NCBI RefSeq assembly: GCF_014489075.1
Contig: NZ_JACTGR010000005.1
Coordinates: 62,001 to 126,000 of the forward strand
Reading direction: 5' to 3'
From: Sphingomonas sp. JC676
GTDB taxonomy: Bacteria; Pseudomonadota; Alphaproteobacteria; Sphingomonadales; Sphingomonadaceae
DNA: 64,000 nucleotides
The translations under genes were made by a program, and so were the position numbers. The notes under the pieces were generated by a model. The model did no database searches and had not been told where the DNA came from. It saw only the letters and a list, made by a program, of their open reading frames with translations. The first letter of the stretch is position 1. Each line of letters begins with the position of its first letter. This document shows positions 1 through 8,805 of this stretch, piece by piece.

Positions 1-1
1 C

Positions 2-1414
2 GCGGCGATGGACCGCACCGGCCCGACGCTGCGTTCGGTGATTGCAGTGAGCCCCGATGCCCTTGCGCAGGCGCGCGCCAGCGACGCGCGGCGTCGCGCG
101 AAGAAGCTGCTCGGGCCGCTCGACGGCGTGCCGGTGCTGATCAAGGACAATATCGAGACCAAGGAGCTGCCGACCACGGCAGGGAGCCTGGCACTCGCGG
201 CGAACGACACCAAGCGCGACGCGCCGGTGGTGGCTTTGCTCCGCGCGCAGGGGGCGGTTATCCTGGGCAAGACCAATCTCAGCGAATGGGCGAACATCCG
301 CTCGGACCATTCGATGAGCGGGTGGAGCGCGGTGGGCGGGCTGGTGCGCAACCCGTACGCGCTCGATCGCTCGTCGTGCGGGTCTTCGAGCGGCTCGGGC
401 GCGGCGGTGGCGGCGAGCCTGGCGGCGGTGGCGGTGGGCACCGAGACCGACGGTTCGGTGGTGTGTCCCTCGGCGATGAACGGGCTGGCGGGGCTCAAGC
501 CCACGCTCGGGCTGGTGAGCCGCACGCATGTCGTGCCGATCAGCCATAGCCAGGATACGCCGGGGCCGATGGGACGCTCGGTCAAGGACGTGGCGATCCT
601 GTTTTCCGGCATGATCGGCGACGATCCCGCCGATGCGGCGACCAAGGGCGCGGATAAGTACCGCAAGGACTATGCCGCGGGCCTTTCGAAGGACGCGCTG
701 AAGGGGATGCGGATCGGCTATTGGAAACCGGAGATGGCCGACGATCTCGCAGCGCGCTTCGACAAGGCGCTGGGCGAGCTGCGCGCGGCGGGCGCGACCC
801 TGGTCGAGGTGAAGCTGCCCAAGCTCGATGGGCTGGGCGATGCCGAATCGATCGTGCTCTACACCGAGCTCAAGGCCGATATGGACATGTATCTGGCGAG
901 CACGCCGGCGAGCGTGAAGACGCGGACCTTCGACCAGGTGATCGCGTTCAACGAGGCCAACAAGGCGGCGGAGATGCCGTTCTTCGGGCAGGAGACCTTC
1001 TACAAGGCGCAGAAGACCAAGGGGCTGAGCGATCCAGAATATACCCAGGCACGCGCCAAGTCGCTGCGGCTGGCAAGCGTCGAGGGGATCGACTGGATGC
1101 TGAAACAGGCCGATGCGCAGGTGCTGGTGACGCCGACCTATGGCACGCCCTGGCTGAGCGATCCCGCGCATGGCGACCAGTTCGTCGGGCCCTCGGCCAG
1201 CGAGCTACCGGCGATCTCGGGCTATCCACATTTGACCGTGCCGATGGGGCTGGTGAACGGGCTGCCCGCCGGGCTGTCGTTCATCGGGACGGCCTATTCG
1301 GACGGGCTGTTGCTGAACGCGGGCTACGCTTATGAGCAGGTGGCGCGGGCGCGGGTCGTGCCCAAATATCTGCCGACAATCCCGGCGGATCTGGGGACGC
1401 GGCAGCTCAAATAG
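2..1414 (+). CDS. Amidase (amidase signature family), 5' end cut by window edge
   Basis: Hydrolyses an amide bond; the physiological substrate cannot be told from sequence. The Ser-cisSer-Lys triad is visible. Numbered from the ATG at base 8, Lys46 lies in PVLIKDN, the Gly/Ser loop CGSSSGSGAA contains the cis-Ser near 126-128, and the nucleophile is probably Ser150 in TETDGSVV. The reading frame is open to the left edge. Family members normally have about 60-100 residues before the Lys, so the ATG at 8 is probably internal and the true start lies outside the window. The stop at 1412-1414 is followed by an 85-base gap. No signal peptide can be judged. Confidence 0.9.
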   Translation, partial: AAMDRTGPTLRSVIAVSPDALAQARASDARRRAKKLLGPLDGVPVLIKDNIETKELPTTAGSLALAANDTKRDAPVVALLRAQGAVILGKTNLSEWANIRSDHSMSGWSAVGGLVRNPYALDRSSCGSSSGSGAAVAASLAAVAVGTETDGSVVCPSAMNGLAGLKPTLGLVSRTHVVPISHSQDTPGPMGRSVKDVAILFSGMIGDDPADAATKGADKYRKDYAAGLSKDALKGMRIGYWKPEMADDLAARFDKALGELRAAGATLVEVKLPKLDGLGDAESIVLYTELKADMDMYLASTPASVKTRTFDQVIAFNEANKAAEMPFFGQETFYKAQKTKGLSDPEYTQARAKSLRLASVEGIDWMLKQADAQVLVTPTYGTPWLSDPAHGDQFVGPSASELPAISGYPHLTVPMGLVNGLPAGLSFIGTAYSDGLLLNAGYAYEQVARARVVPKYLPTIPADLGTRQLK

Positions 1415-1499
1415 CCATTCCTCACAAAAGCCTCACAATTCGCGCATCCTGCGCGCACCTGTGCGGAGCAGAAGGGCCTCACGCATTGTGGAGGCAAGA

Positions 1500-2060
1500 A
1501 TGGGGGTGTTGGCTGGGAATGGTGGCGCGGCACATGGGGACCGTTGGCGGGTAGCGATCTGGGGCCTCGCGGCGCTGATGCTACTGACGCCGCTGGTCGC
1601 GATGCAGTTCACCCGGGAAGTGACCTGGGATGCCGCCGACTTCATCGTGTTCGGCACGATGCTGGTAGTCGCCTGCGGCACCTATGAGCTGGCGGCGCGG
1701 GCGACGGGCAGCGGCACCTATCGCGCGGCGGTCGGCATCGCGGTCGCCACCGCGTTCCTGCTCGTCTGGATCAACCTCGCCGTCGGCATCATCGGGAGCG
1801 AGGGCAACCCCGCCAATTTGATGTTCGGCGGCGTGCTCGCCGTCGCGGTCGTCGGCGCCCTCGTCGCACAGTTCCGGCCCGGCGGGATGACGTACGCCCT
1901 GATCGCGACGGCGGGCATCCATGCGCTGGTCGCGGTGATCGCGGTGGCCGGACTTGCCGCCGACCTTTCCACGCTGATGCTGAACGGGTTCTTCGTCGCG
2001 CTGTGGCTCGTCTCGGCGGGGCTGTTTCGCAGGGCCGCGCGAGACGCGTCGCGGGCGTGA
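1500..2060 (+). CDS. Six-TM hypothetical membrane protein
   Basis: 186 residues with about six hydrophobic segments (roughly 18-36, 46-64, 76-97, 105-123, 130-152, 159-177), so a polytopic inner-membrane protein. I do not recognise a catalytic motif. The ATG at 1500 was chosen because GGAGG lies five bases upstream. An in-frame extension to 1332 would run back into the amidase gene and is Arg/Ser-rich, unlike a membrane protein N-terminus. It faces the response regulator gene convergently, with only eight bases between stops. Function unknown. Confidence 0.7.
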   Translation: MGVLAGNGGAAHGDRWRVAIWGLAALMLLTPLVAMQFTREVTWDAADFIVFGTMLVVACGTYELAARATGSGTYRAAVGIAVATAFLLVWINLAVGIIGSEGNPANLMFGGVLAVAVVGALVAQFRPGGMTYALIATAGIHALVAVIAVAGLAADLSTLMLNGFFVALWLVSAGLFRRAARDASRA

Positions 2061-2068
2061 AGGCGGTG

Positions 2069-2470
2069 TCAGATCAAATCGCTGAAGCGCTCCGGATCGA
2101 GCAGAGTACGATCCGGAGAAACCTGCTGTAGCAGGGCGGCGAGGATCGTTGTCGATCGGGCCGGCTTCATGACGACGGGCAGGTCGGGGTGCAGTGCCGC
2201 CAATTCGGCGGGAAGCCCCCTGCCGGTGTAGATCACGAACGGCACTGCCTGCTCGACCAGCGTCAGGGCAAGCGGGGTGACGTCGCGATCCTGAAGGTTT
2301 GCATCGAGTATCGCCGCGGCCACGGACTCGGACTTCAGCAACGCCAATGCTGCCGCGACCGTATCGACGGGCCCGATGGCACGCCCATCCAGATCCACGA
2401 TCGCACTCGCCAGGTCCATGGCAAGCGTGGGCTCGTCCTCGACGATGAGAATGGGCAATCCGTTCAGCAT
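2069..2470 (-). CDS. Single-domain response regulator (CheY-like receiver)
   Basis: 133 residues, almost entirely one receiver domain. The acidic pocket is EDE at 11-13, the phospho-acceptor is probably Asp56 in AILDANL, the switch Thr is Thr82 in IYTGRG, and the conserved Lys is Lys102 in VMKPA. There is no output domain, so it would act by protein contact or as a phosphate sink. AGGAGG lies just upstream of the ATG. No histidine kinase gene is adjacent. It is divergent from a Crp/Fnr regulator, with an AT-rich 222-base spacer that carries a 20-base palindrome. Confidence 0.85.
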   Translation of the reverse strand: MLNGLPILIVEDEPTLAMDLASAIVDLDGRAIGPVDTVAAALALLKSESVAAAILDANLQDRDVTPLALTLVEQAVPFVIYTGRGLPAELAALHPDLPVVMKPARSTTILAALLQQVSPDRTLLDPERFSDLI

Positions 2471-2547
2471 AGTGCCTCCTGTGAGCGAGAGCGCGAATCT
2501 CTCAGCCGCAGGCGCTCAGGGATGAGCCGGCGATGGAAAGCACAACT

Positions 2548-2567
2548 AAACTAATTTAGATTAGTTT
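2548..2567. promoter_or_regulatory. Perfect 8+8 palindrome, candidate operator
   Basis: Two arms, AAACTAAT and ATTAGTTT, separated by TTAG, in the AT-rich spacer between the divergent response regulator and Crp/Fnr genes. The surrounding sequence is far more AT-rich than the window average. Its position between two regulator genes suggests a protein-binding site, perhaps for autoregulation. It does not match the classical Crp (TGTGA-N6-TCACA) or Fnr (TTGAT-N4-ATCAA) boxes. The protein that binds is unknown. Confidence 0.4.
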
Positions 2568-2692
2568 CACAGATTAATAACACCGCGACACGTCAAATGT
2601 TCGCAACTATAGTAGGATCATCATCGGCCCGATTTCTGGCCGCCGATGGCTGAGAGATGCGAAGCGCTCCCGTCAGGAAACGGAGCGTATCG

Positions 2693-3436
2693 ATGACCTC
2701 TTCCGCCCTTTCCCCCATGGTTGAAAAGCTGCTGCTCTGGCTGCCGCTTGGCGCACGCGACCGAGCGGCGGTGCTCGCGCTTCCCCACACGACACGCTGC
2801 ATGCGCGCGCAGGAATATATCGTGCGGGAGGACGATCGGCCCACCCATTCCTGCCTGTTGCTGTCGGGCTATGCCATTCGCCACAAGATCGCCGGAAACG
2901 GTGGGAGGCAGATCTTCTCGATCCATATGAAGGGCGACGTGGTCGATCTCCACAATTCGATCCTCCGCCGGGCAGACCACAACATTCAGACGCTGACCGA
3001 AGTGGAGGTCGCGATGATCCCGGTTGACGCCATACGCAAAATCGCCGCCGAGCATCCGCTGGTCGGCCAAGCGATGTGGTATGAGACATTGGTCGATGCG
3101 GCGATCTTCCGGGAATGGACGCTCAACGTCGGACGGCGCGATGCAAGGGCCAGGGCGGCGCATCTCCTGTGCGAGTTCGGCATCCGCCTGGCGGTGGCGG
3201 GACTGGGCACGAAGAACGATTATATCCTGCCGATGACGCAGGAGCAGCTGGCCGATGCCCTTGCCCTTACCAGCATCCATATCAATCGGATGCTGAAGGC
3301 GCTCGCGCAGGAGGGCCTGATCGAAAGGACCAAGCGCTCGGTCCGGATACTCGACTTCGAGCGGCTCGCCCGCATTGGCGATTTCGACCCTCGCTACCTG
3401 CATCTCGATCGCGTCTCGGGCGCTGCCAACGCGTGA
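2693..3436 (+). CDS. Crp/Fnr family transcriptional regulator
   Basis: 247 residues. An N-terminal cyclic-nucleotide-binding-type beta roll (about 15-130) is followed by the long dimer helix and a Crp-type winged helix (about 155-235); the recognition region reads QEQLADALALTSIHINRML. No Fnr-type N-terminal cysteine cluster is present, so an iron-sulfur oxygen sensor is unlikely. The signal is unknown; many sphingomonad members of this group look divergent in the ligand pocket. The ATG at 2693 is preferred over 2657 because of the AGGAAACGGAG stretch upstream. Divergent from a single-domain response regulator, which hints at joint stress signalling, but that is inference. Confidence 0.85.
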   Translation: MTSSALSPMVEKLLLWLPLGARDRAAVLALPHTTRCMRAQEYIVREDDRPTHSCLLLSGYAIRHKIAGNGGRQIFSIHMKGDVVDLHNSILRRADHNIQTLTEVEVAMIPVDAIRKIAAEHPLVGQAMWYETLVDAAIFREWTLNVGRRDARARAAHLLCEFGIRLAVAGLGTKNDYILPMTQEQLADALALTSIHINRMLKALAQEGLIERTKRSVRILDFERLARIGDFDPRYLHLDRVSGAANA

Positions 3437-3438
3437 GA

Positions 3439-4050
3439 CTAAACGGTGGGCATCCATATCGGGCGCGGCGCCATGATCCCGAGGAACAGCGGGGATGCCA
3501 ACCCCTCCGCCAGCCAGCGCCGGAGCGCCGGTAGCGGCTGGGCGGCGAACCAGGCGCGGTCGACCGCGGCGAACTGACGGACGAAGGGCAGGATCGCGAC
3601 ATCGGTGAGCGATCGGGTTTCGCCGCAGAGACAGGCTTGGCCCGTCAGGCGATGGTCGAGATCGGCGAGCAGCGCGAGGCCCTGGGCGCGATGCTCGAGC
3701 GGATCGGAGGCGTGGCGATCGGGATATTTGTAGCGGTCGAGATGGTGTTTGAACGGGCCGTCATTGGCCGCGATCGGCGCGACGTCATCGCCCGCCAGCC
3801 AATGCTCGGGATCGTTGCGGGCGAGCGCCCAGCGCATGATGTCGAGGCTCTCGTCGATCACCCGCCCGTCCGGCAGCACCAGCACTGGGACGGTGCCCTT
3901 GGGCGAGGCGGCGAGCATCTCGGCGGGCTTGTCGCGGAGCCTTATCTCGCGGATCTCGCAGGTCGTCTCGCTGATCGCGAGCGCCATGCGCGCACGCATC
4001 GCATAGGGGCAGCGCCGGAAGCTGTAGAGGACCGGCTCAGTCGGGATCAT
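3439..4050 (-). CDS. Glutathione S-transferase family protein
   Basis: 203 residues from the ATG at 4050. The N-terminal thioredoxin-like domain holds [10 protein letters not shown], with a Cys at the active-site position, as in GSTs that form mixed disulfides. The Glu-Ser pair in DESLDIM matches the gamma-glutamyl contact of glutathione in this fold. A helical C-terminal domain follows. The gene overlaps the 3' end of trhO by 14 bases, so the two are probably co-transcribed and translationally coupled. A start at 4062 is possible. The substrate is unknown; a general thiol-transfer or detoxification role is inferred from the family. Confidence 0.8.
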   Translation of the reverse strand: MIPTEPVLYSFRRCPYAMRARMALAISETTCEIREIRLRDKPAEMLAASPKGTVPVLVLPDGRVIDESLDIMRWALARNDPEHWLAGDDVAPIAANDGPFKHHLDRYKYPDRHASDPLEHRAQGLALLADLDHRLTGQACLCGETRSLTDVAILPFVRQFAAVDRAWFAAQPLPALRRWLAEGLASPLFLGIMAPRPIWMPTV

Positions 4051-5002
4051 GGCCTGGGTCATGGGCCGGCAGCACCGCGCCGACATGCGCTTGCCCACGC
4101 GCCTCGGCCAGGCGCGCCTGGCGATGCCGCTCGGCATAGCGGCTGCGCTGCGCGTCGGACCGCTCGGCGTGGCAGGCGGGGCAGCTCACCCCCTCGACAT
4201 AATGCGGCGAAGCCATCTGCTCGGGGCTGACGGGCATGCGGCAGGCGCGGCACAGCGCATGGCTGCCGGGGTGGAGGCCATGGGTGACCGAGACGCGCTC
4301 GTCGAACACGAAGCATTCGCCCTGCCACCGGCTCTGCTCGGGCGCGACACGCTCGAGATAGGAAAGGATGCCGCCTTTCAGATGGAAGACCTGATCGATC
4401 CCCTCGGCCTTGAGGAAGGCTGTGGCCTTTTCGCAGCGTATGCCACCGGTGCAGAACATCGCGACTTTGGGCTTGGCGCCCTCCCCCTCGAATTCGGCGC
4501 GATGCTGCTCGAACCAGGCGGGGAAATCGCGGAAGCTGCGCGTGCGCGGATCGATCGCGCCTACGAAGGTGCCGATCGCGACTTCATAGTCGTTGCGGGT
4601 GTCGATCAGGATCGTGTCAGGCTGGTCGATCAGCGCGTTCCAGTCCTGGGGCGCGACATAACGGCCGACGTCAAGCGGGTCGATGTCCGGCTTGCCCATG
4701 GTGACGATCTCGCGCTTGATCCGCACCTTCATCCGGTGAAACGGCATCGCCGGCGCGCGCGATTCCTTGACTTCGATCTCGGCGCAGCCGGGCAGGCCGC
4801 GGATATAAGCGAGGACGCGACCGATCGCTTCGTCCGATCCGGCGATCGTGCCGTTGATCCCTTCGTGCGCGAGCAGCAAGGTGCCCTTCACGCCCTCGGC
4901 GCTGCACAAGCGGGCCAGCGGCTGCTGGATCGCGGGGCAATCGTCGAAGGTCGTAAACCGATAGAGCGCGACGACGCGGATCGGCAGGCGTTCATTGGAC
5001 AT
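4037..5002 (-). CDS. trhO: tRNA uridine(34) hydroxylase TrhO (rhodanese-like)
   Basis: 321 residues. It catalyses oxygen-dependent 5-hydroxylation of uridine 34 in tRNA, the first step to 5-carboxymethoxy- or methoxy-uridine at the wobble base. An N-terminal ferredoxin-like domain (about 1-95) leads into a rhodanese domain with the catalytic loop [12 protein letters not shown]; Cys184 is the likely active-site cysteine. Near the C-terminus, CRACR and CPACH form a four-cysteine group seen in this family. Length and order match YceA/TrhO proteins. It is followed by an overlapping GST gene on the same strand. Confidence 0.92.
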   Translation of the reverse strand: MSNERLPIRVVALYRFTTFDDCPAIQQPLARLCSAEGVKGTLLLAHEGINGTIAGSDEAIGRVLAYIRGLPGCAEIEVKESRAPAMPFHRMKVRIKREIVTMGKPDIDPLDVGRYVAPQDWNALIDQPDTILIDTRNDYEVAIGTFVGAIDPRTRSFRDFPAWFEQHRAEFEGEGAKPKVAMFCTGGIRCEKATAFLKAEGIDQVFHLKGGILSYLERVAPEQSRWQGECFVFDERVSVTHGLHPGSHALCRACRMPVSPEQMASPHYVEGVSCPACHAERSDAQRSRYAERHRQARLAEARGQAHVGAVLPAHDPGHDPD

Positions 5003-5040
5003 TGGCGCGGAGATAGGCGCGCCCGCCCGCCCTCGCCAGC

Positions 5041-5388
5041 CTATTTGCGTTGCTGGCTGCGCCGGGCGACGGTGTTCGCGTGGAGGATCTCGACGCGCGT
5101 CTGGAGCTCGGCCTTTTCCGAATCCGACAGGCCGTCGCGGGAATAACGGGCTTGGAGCGCACCGATCGAAGCGCGCTCGCGGCGGAGCGCACGGGTCTCG
5201 CGGCGGGTGAGCTGGCCGCTGCGGCGGCCGGCATTGGTGTCGTTGCGGATCTTGCCGAGCTGGCGGCCGATGCTGGTGTCTCGCGGCGCGCCGGGCATCG
5301 GGCTTGGACTATAGCCCCAGCCCTGCGCCGATGCGGGCATGGCAACGAAAAAGGCGACGGTCAGGATCGGGACTGCAACCAGGCGCAT
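5041..5388 (-). CDS. Small secreted hypothetical protein
   Basis: 115 residues. A clear signal peptide (about 1-22, ending in PASAQG) is followed by a charged, Arg/Glu-rich helical region (about 40-115), probably coiled coil. The mature protein would be periplasmic. The ATG at 5388 is chosen because GGGGAG sits six bases upstream; a GTG at 5391 is too close to it. I recognise no domain. It follows trhO on the minus strand in reverse order, with 38 bases between, and may have its own promoter. Confidence 0.65.
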   Translation of the reverse strand: MRLVAVPILTVAFFVAMPASAQGWGYSPSPMPGAPRDTSIGRQLGKIRNDTNAGRRSGQLTRRETRALRRERASIGALQARYSRDGLSDSEKAELQTRVEILHANTVARRSQQRK

Positions 5389-5432
5389 CACAATCTCCCC
5401 TCTTTGATGCCCGAGATATCGCCAGCGAATCC

Positions 5433-5843
5433 CTAACCGGCGCTGAACGCGTACCGGCGCGCGACGCGGGCCTGCCAGAGCAGGATCAGCGGGGTCTCGA
5501 CCAGCTCGATGCCGAGGCCGATCAGATGTCCGGCGGAGGGCGTGCCGACCAGGATCAGCGACGCCAGCCGCGCAAGGCCGCCGGTAACGACCATCGCGCC
5601 GAGCAGGCGGATGCGCTGGGTCTTGCGCTCGACACCCGGGATGCAGCTCGCGAAGAGCAGGAGCATCATCAGGAACAGGCCCGAGATGTAGCGGAAATGG
5701 CTATCGAGATCGGTGGGGACGACGGGGACATGGCCGAGCCAGTCGGGCCCGCGCGTCACGCCCAGAACCGCGGCGGTGAGCGGCAGCAGCAGGGTAATCG
5801 CCATCAGCGCCTGGAGCAGCCGCTTCTCGGCGGTGCGGCTCAC
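5433..5843 (-). CDS. DUF4345 family membrane protein
   Basis: 136 residues with about four membrane segments. The block SHFRYISGLFLMMLLLF and the Arg-rich loop after it fit DUF4345, a family of unknown function. It starts at a GTG that overlaps the TGA of the upstream DUF2721 gene (GTGA), so the two genes are almost certainly one transcript with coupled translation. Longer in-frame extensions to 6053 would lie wholly inside the upstream gene and are rejected. Confidence 0.75.
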   Translation of the reverse strand: MSRTAEKRLLQALMAITLLLPLTAAVLGVTRGPDWLGHVPVVPTDLDSHFRYISGLFLMMLLLFASCIPGVERKTQRIRLLGAMVVTGGLARLASLILVGTPSAGHLIGLGIELVETPLILLWQARVARRYAFSAG

Positions 5844-6298
5844 GTCTTGTCGAGCTCGAGCAATTCCTTGCGGATATGGATCGCCTTCAGCGAAATGCGC
5901 ACCTCGATCAGGAAATAGACCAGGCCTGCCATCAGCAGCAGCATCGAAATGATGAAGGCGACCGCGACCCAGATGCCGACATGGAGATTGCCGAGCCGCG
6001 AGACGAACAGCAGCGCGACGACGATGCAGACGGCGAGCGCGCTGGCGGTGCACAGGAAGATCGCGTTGTTGATCACCGAGATCCGGCGATCGATGATCCG
6101 CAGCTCCCAGACATGGCGATCATGCTCGGGCCCGGTCGAACGCGGATGGAGCTGCTCGATGTCGCGCGCGCGATCGACGATGCGGGCGAGGCGGCCGACC
6201 ATGACGTTGAGGAACGCCCCGATGCCAGCAAGCAGGAACACCGGCGCGATCGCAGCCTGGATCGTTGCCGATACGGTGGAGAGATAGGGACCTTCCAT
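5840..6298 (-). CDS. DUF2721 family membrane protein
   Basis: 152 residues. Three hydrophobic segments: one near the N-terminus (about 8-30) and two in the second half (about 80-105 and 112-135). The conserved region VFLLAGIGAFLNVMVGRLAR followed by a charged loop fits DUF2721, function unknown. The ATG at 6298 gives the family N-terminus; the frame upstream of it, to 6595, is antisense to another gene. First gene of a two-gene unit with DUF4345, and divergent from the small gene at 6354. Confidence 0.75.
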   Translation of the reverse strand: MEGPYLSTVSATIQAAIAPVFLLAGIGAFLNVMVGRLARIVDRARDIEQLHPRSTGPEHDRHVWELRIIDRRISVINNAIFLCTASALAVCIVVALLFVSRLGNLHVGIWVAVAFIISMLLLMAGLVYFLIEVRISLKAIHIRKELLELDKT

Positions 6299-6353
6299 GC
6301 GATTTGCCTTATGAAGGTGCCGGGGGCCTTGCTGCAAGCGGAGTGACGCACCG

Positions 6354-6713
6354 ATGCTGTCTTTCGAAACCGACGACGCCGCGGGCGTGATCGAATTCAC
6401 CGTCGAGGGCGGGATCACCCGCGCCGAATATGACGCCGCCGTGGAGGCAATGGAGGCCGGGATCGCCAGGCACGGCAAGATATCGGCGCTGGCGGAGATC
6501 CGCAGCTTCACCGGCATGGAGCTTTCCGCCTGGTGGAAGGATGTGAGCTGGGGCGTGACGCACATGAACAAGGTGCGCCGCGCTGCGATCGTCACCGACA
6601 GCGGCTGGATCGAGGCGGCTACGCATGCGGGCAGCGTGGTGCTGCCAGCCGAAGTGAAGGTGTTTCCGCTGGATGAATTCGCGGCGGCGCGCGCCTGGAT
6701 CCGCGAAGAATGA
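6354..6713 (+). CDS. SpoIIAA-like / STAS-type small protein
   Basis: 119 residues, no signal peptide or membrane segment. Alternating strands and helices, with VIEFTVEGGITRAEYDAA at the start and a central AWWKDVSWG, resemble the SpoIIAA-like (CRAL-TRIO/STAS-fold) family of small cytosolic proteins. The function of this family is poorly known. GGAG lies ten bases upstream of the ATG. It is followed 43 bases later by a GNAT-family gene on the same strand, so they may share a transcript. Confidence 0.65.
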   Translation: MLSFETDDAAGVIEFTVEGGITRAEYDAAVEAMEAGIARHGKISALAEIRSFTGMELSAWWKDVSWGVTHMNKVRRAAIVTDSGWIEAATHAGSVVLPAEVKVFPLDEFAAARAWIREE

Positions 6714-6756
6714 GGGCCTGCACCGCTTGGTAACCGCTGCGGGGTACGAAGGCGGA

Positions 6757-7884
6757 ATGACCAAGCCCATGTCCTTGGACGAATTCACGCGCCTGCCGCC
6801 CGCGCTTACCATGGATTGCGTCGACGGGCTGGCCGGCGGGATCGATCAGGTGGCCGCGCACGCCGCGCCGACGCACCGCTTCCTGCGCTATGGCTGGTAC
6901 GACGCCGCGCTCCAGGCCTATGGTGGCGCGGCGCGGACGCTGACGGTGGCGCGCGAGGGCGAGACGGTGGCGGCCCTGCCCTTCATCACCAAGGGGCCGG
7001 CGCGGCTGGGCATGGCCGAAGTGCCCGGATGCTATTGGCCGTTCCGCAGCTTTCCGGTGCGCGAGGATGCCGATATCGAGGCGGGCAAGACGCTGCTCGA
7101 CCGGCTGCGGCGCGAGGTGCGCGTGCTCCGGATCGGGCCGGTCTATGACGGCGATCCGGGTCTGGAACTGCTCAAGGAAGCGGCAAAGGCGCGCGGCTGG
7201 GCGGCGATCGACCGCTTCGTCGCGGACAGCTATGCGCTCGACATGGCGGCGCTCCGGGCCGAGGGGACATGGCCGCGCAATTCGACGCTGAAGAAGAACC
7301 GCTTCCACGAAAAGCATCTGGGCGAGCATGGCGCGCTCGACTGGGGCTTCGTCTCGGGCGCGACATGGGACGAGGCGGCTTTTGCTGCGCTCGGCGCAGT
7401 CGAGGAGAAGAGCTGGATCGCGGCGCGGACCGACGGCTCGGACGCGAAATTCACCGGCGCGGGGCACGGCGCCTTCTGGCGGCGCGCAGCGGCCGATCCG
7501 GTGCTGGCGGACATGATGTGGGCAGCAATGCTGCGGGTCGACGGGGAGCCGACCGCCTTCTCGTTCGATCTCAATGCGGGGTCGCTCAAATATGCGATCG
7601 CGAACAGCTACGACCCGCGCGTCGGCAAGCACTCGCCCGGCAAGCTATTGTATTACCGCAATTTGCTGCAGGCGATCGAGGACGGGATCACCAACGTCGA
7701 CTGGGGCGCGGGCGACAGCGGCTACAAGCGCGTGATCGGCGCGGCGAAGGGCCCGGCGATCCGCGACTGGCTGTTCGTGCGCCCCGGCATCCCGGCGCTG
7801 GCGGCAAAAATGCTGCGCAGCATTTGGCGCCGCAGCGGGCATCGCCAGACGCCCGGGACGGCGACGCAGCCCGCCGAGGATTGA
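6757..7884 (+). CDS. GNAT-family acyltransferase (FemAB/CelD-like)
   Basis: 375 residues. The fold is that of the FemAB-like Acetyltransf_6 group: N-terminal half with HRFLRYGWYDAAL, then the diagnostic C-terminal block in which KHSPGKLLYYRNLLQAIEDG is followed by VDWGAGDSGYKR. Members transfer acyl or aminoacyl groups, often in envelope polysaccharide or exopolysaccharide synthesis, but the acceptor cannot be predicted here. The start at 6757 is preferred because residues upstream overlap the preceding gene. There is no polysaccharide cluster around it. Confidence 0.75.
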   Translation: MTKPMSLDEFTRLPPALTMDCVDGLAGGIDQVAAHAAPTHRFLRYGWYDAALQAYGGAARTLTVAREGETVAALPFITKGPARLGMAEVPGCYWPFRSFPVREDADIEAGKTLLDRLRREVRVLRIGPVYDGDPGLELLKEAAKARGWAAIDRFVADSYALDMAALRAEGTWPRNSTLKKNRFHEKHLGEHGALDWGFVSGATWDEAAFAALGAVEEKSWIAARTDGSDAKFTGAGHGAFWRRAAADPVLADMMWAAMLRVDGEPTAFSFDLNAGSLKYAIANSYDPRVGKHSPGKLLYYRNLLQAIEDGITNVDWGAGDSGYKRVIGAAKGPAIRDWLFVRPGIPALAAKMLRSIWRRSGHRQTPGTATQPAED

Positions 7885-8031
7885 CGCTCAGCGCGGAAAG
7901 CGGATGGCATCTTCGACGAAGACGAATTCGGCCGCCGGTCGCTTTGCGTCCAGTTCCAGCCATTCAAGGCAGGCGATGGCGTTTCGTAAGCAGCCATTCG
8001 TGCCGGTCAGCCGTCACGGCCGCATGGTCGA

Positions 8032-8544
8032 CTAAGGAGCAGGAGTTCCCGGGACGATGTTCGCGTGCCGGGCGAGGTGGCGCCAAGCTCCATCGACCCG
8101 GATATAGACATTTGTGTAGCGCCGATTGAGCGTCTTTTGCCCATACATGCGGGCCTGTTCGCTGGCAGCGCCCGGAAAAACCACCTCGCGGCCCATGACC
8201 ACGGCGACGTCCCCCGTGATGACGATATCTTCGGGCGTACGCTCGAACACTTCATTGCGGATTTCGCCCGAGGCGACCATCCGCATCAGATCCTCTCGCG
8301 TGAGTATGCGGTTGTTCGGGGCGTTGACCCGCAGATGAGGGTCCGAAATCGTCCTGATCGCCTCGATATCCGCGGACGCTACCGCCGATCGTTGCCGCGC
8401 GTCCGCAGCCAGGACGGCACGCTCGTCGGCTGTTTGCACGGCAGGATCCGGAATTGCAGCCCGGGAAGGATCGGCGAGTATCGCTGCGGCTACGGCGCCC
8501 AATGCCGTCAGACCAGCAAGGCGCGGGAGCCAACCAATTTGCAT
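8032..8544 (-). CDS. Secreted NTF2-like (SnoaL/DUF4440-type) protein
   Basis: 170 residues. A signal peptide (about 1-29, ending SRAA) is followed by an NTF2-like cone fold (about 38-160): a helix with RQRSAVASADIEAI, then strands including EDIVITGDVAVVMGRE and YTNVYIRVDGAWRHLARH. Such domains bind small ligands, and some act as isomerases; no role can be assigned. The strong ribosome site GGAGGAAGG precedes the ATG. The 147 bases downstream (7885-8031) hold no gene. Confidence 0.75.
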   Translation of the reverse strand: MQIGWLPRLAGLTALGAVAAAILADPSRAAIPDPAVQTADERAVLAADARQRSAVASADIEAIRTISDPHLRVNAPNNRILTREDLMRMVASGEIRNEVFERTPEDIVITGDVAVVMGREVVFPGAASEQARMYGQKTLNRRYTNVYIRVDGAWRHLARHANIVPGTPAP

Positions 8545-8805
8545 CGCCTTCCTCCAAGCCGCAAAGGCGGCAGCATAGTTGAGCGCATTCCCCGGATTTC
8601 GGCAACGTCCGCTTAGTTTGCCCTCGCCACCGTCAAGGCGTCGGCGATTCCGTCAGGAGACTCGCAGCGGGAACTTTCAAAGGAGCGGCGCGAATGTCCG
8701 CCTTCTACCAATAGCGGCCAATTGCCCAAGTGTGCCCGGCCGGAACATTTGCTTCAAGCTGGGCCGAAGCGGGAACCGATTCGGTCTCCCGCGCATCAAG
8801 CGCAG

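Noticed and set aside
1332..1499. Upstream extension of the membrane protein gene at 1500
   Set aside because: It overlaps the amidase 3' end, is Arg/Ser-rich and unlike a coding start, while GGAGG lies right before the ATG at 1500.
8660..8805. EcfG-type promoters before xthA
   Set aside because: Three GGAAC boxes occur, but none has CGTT at 16-17 bases; the nearest is CGAA.
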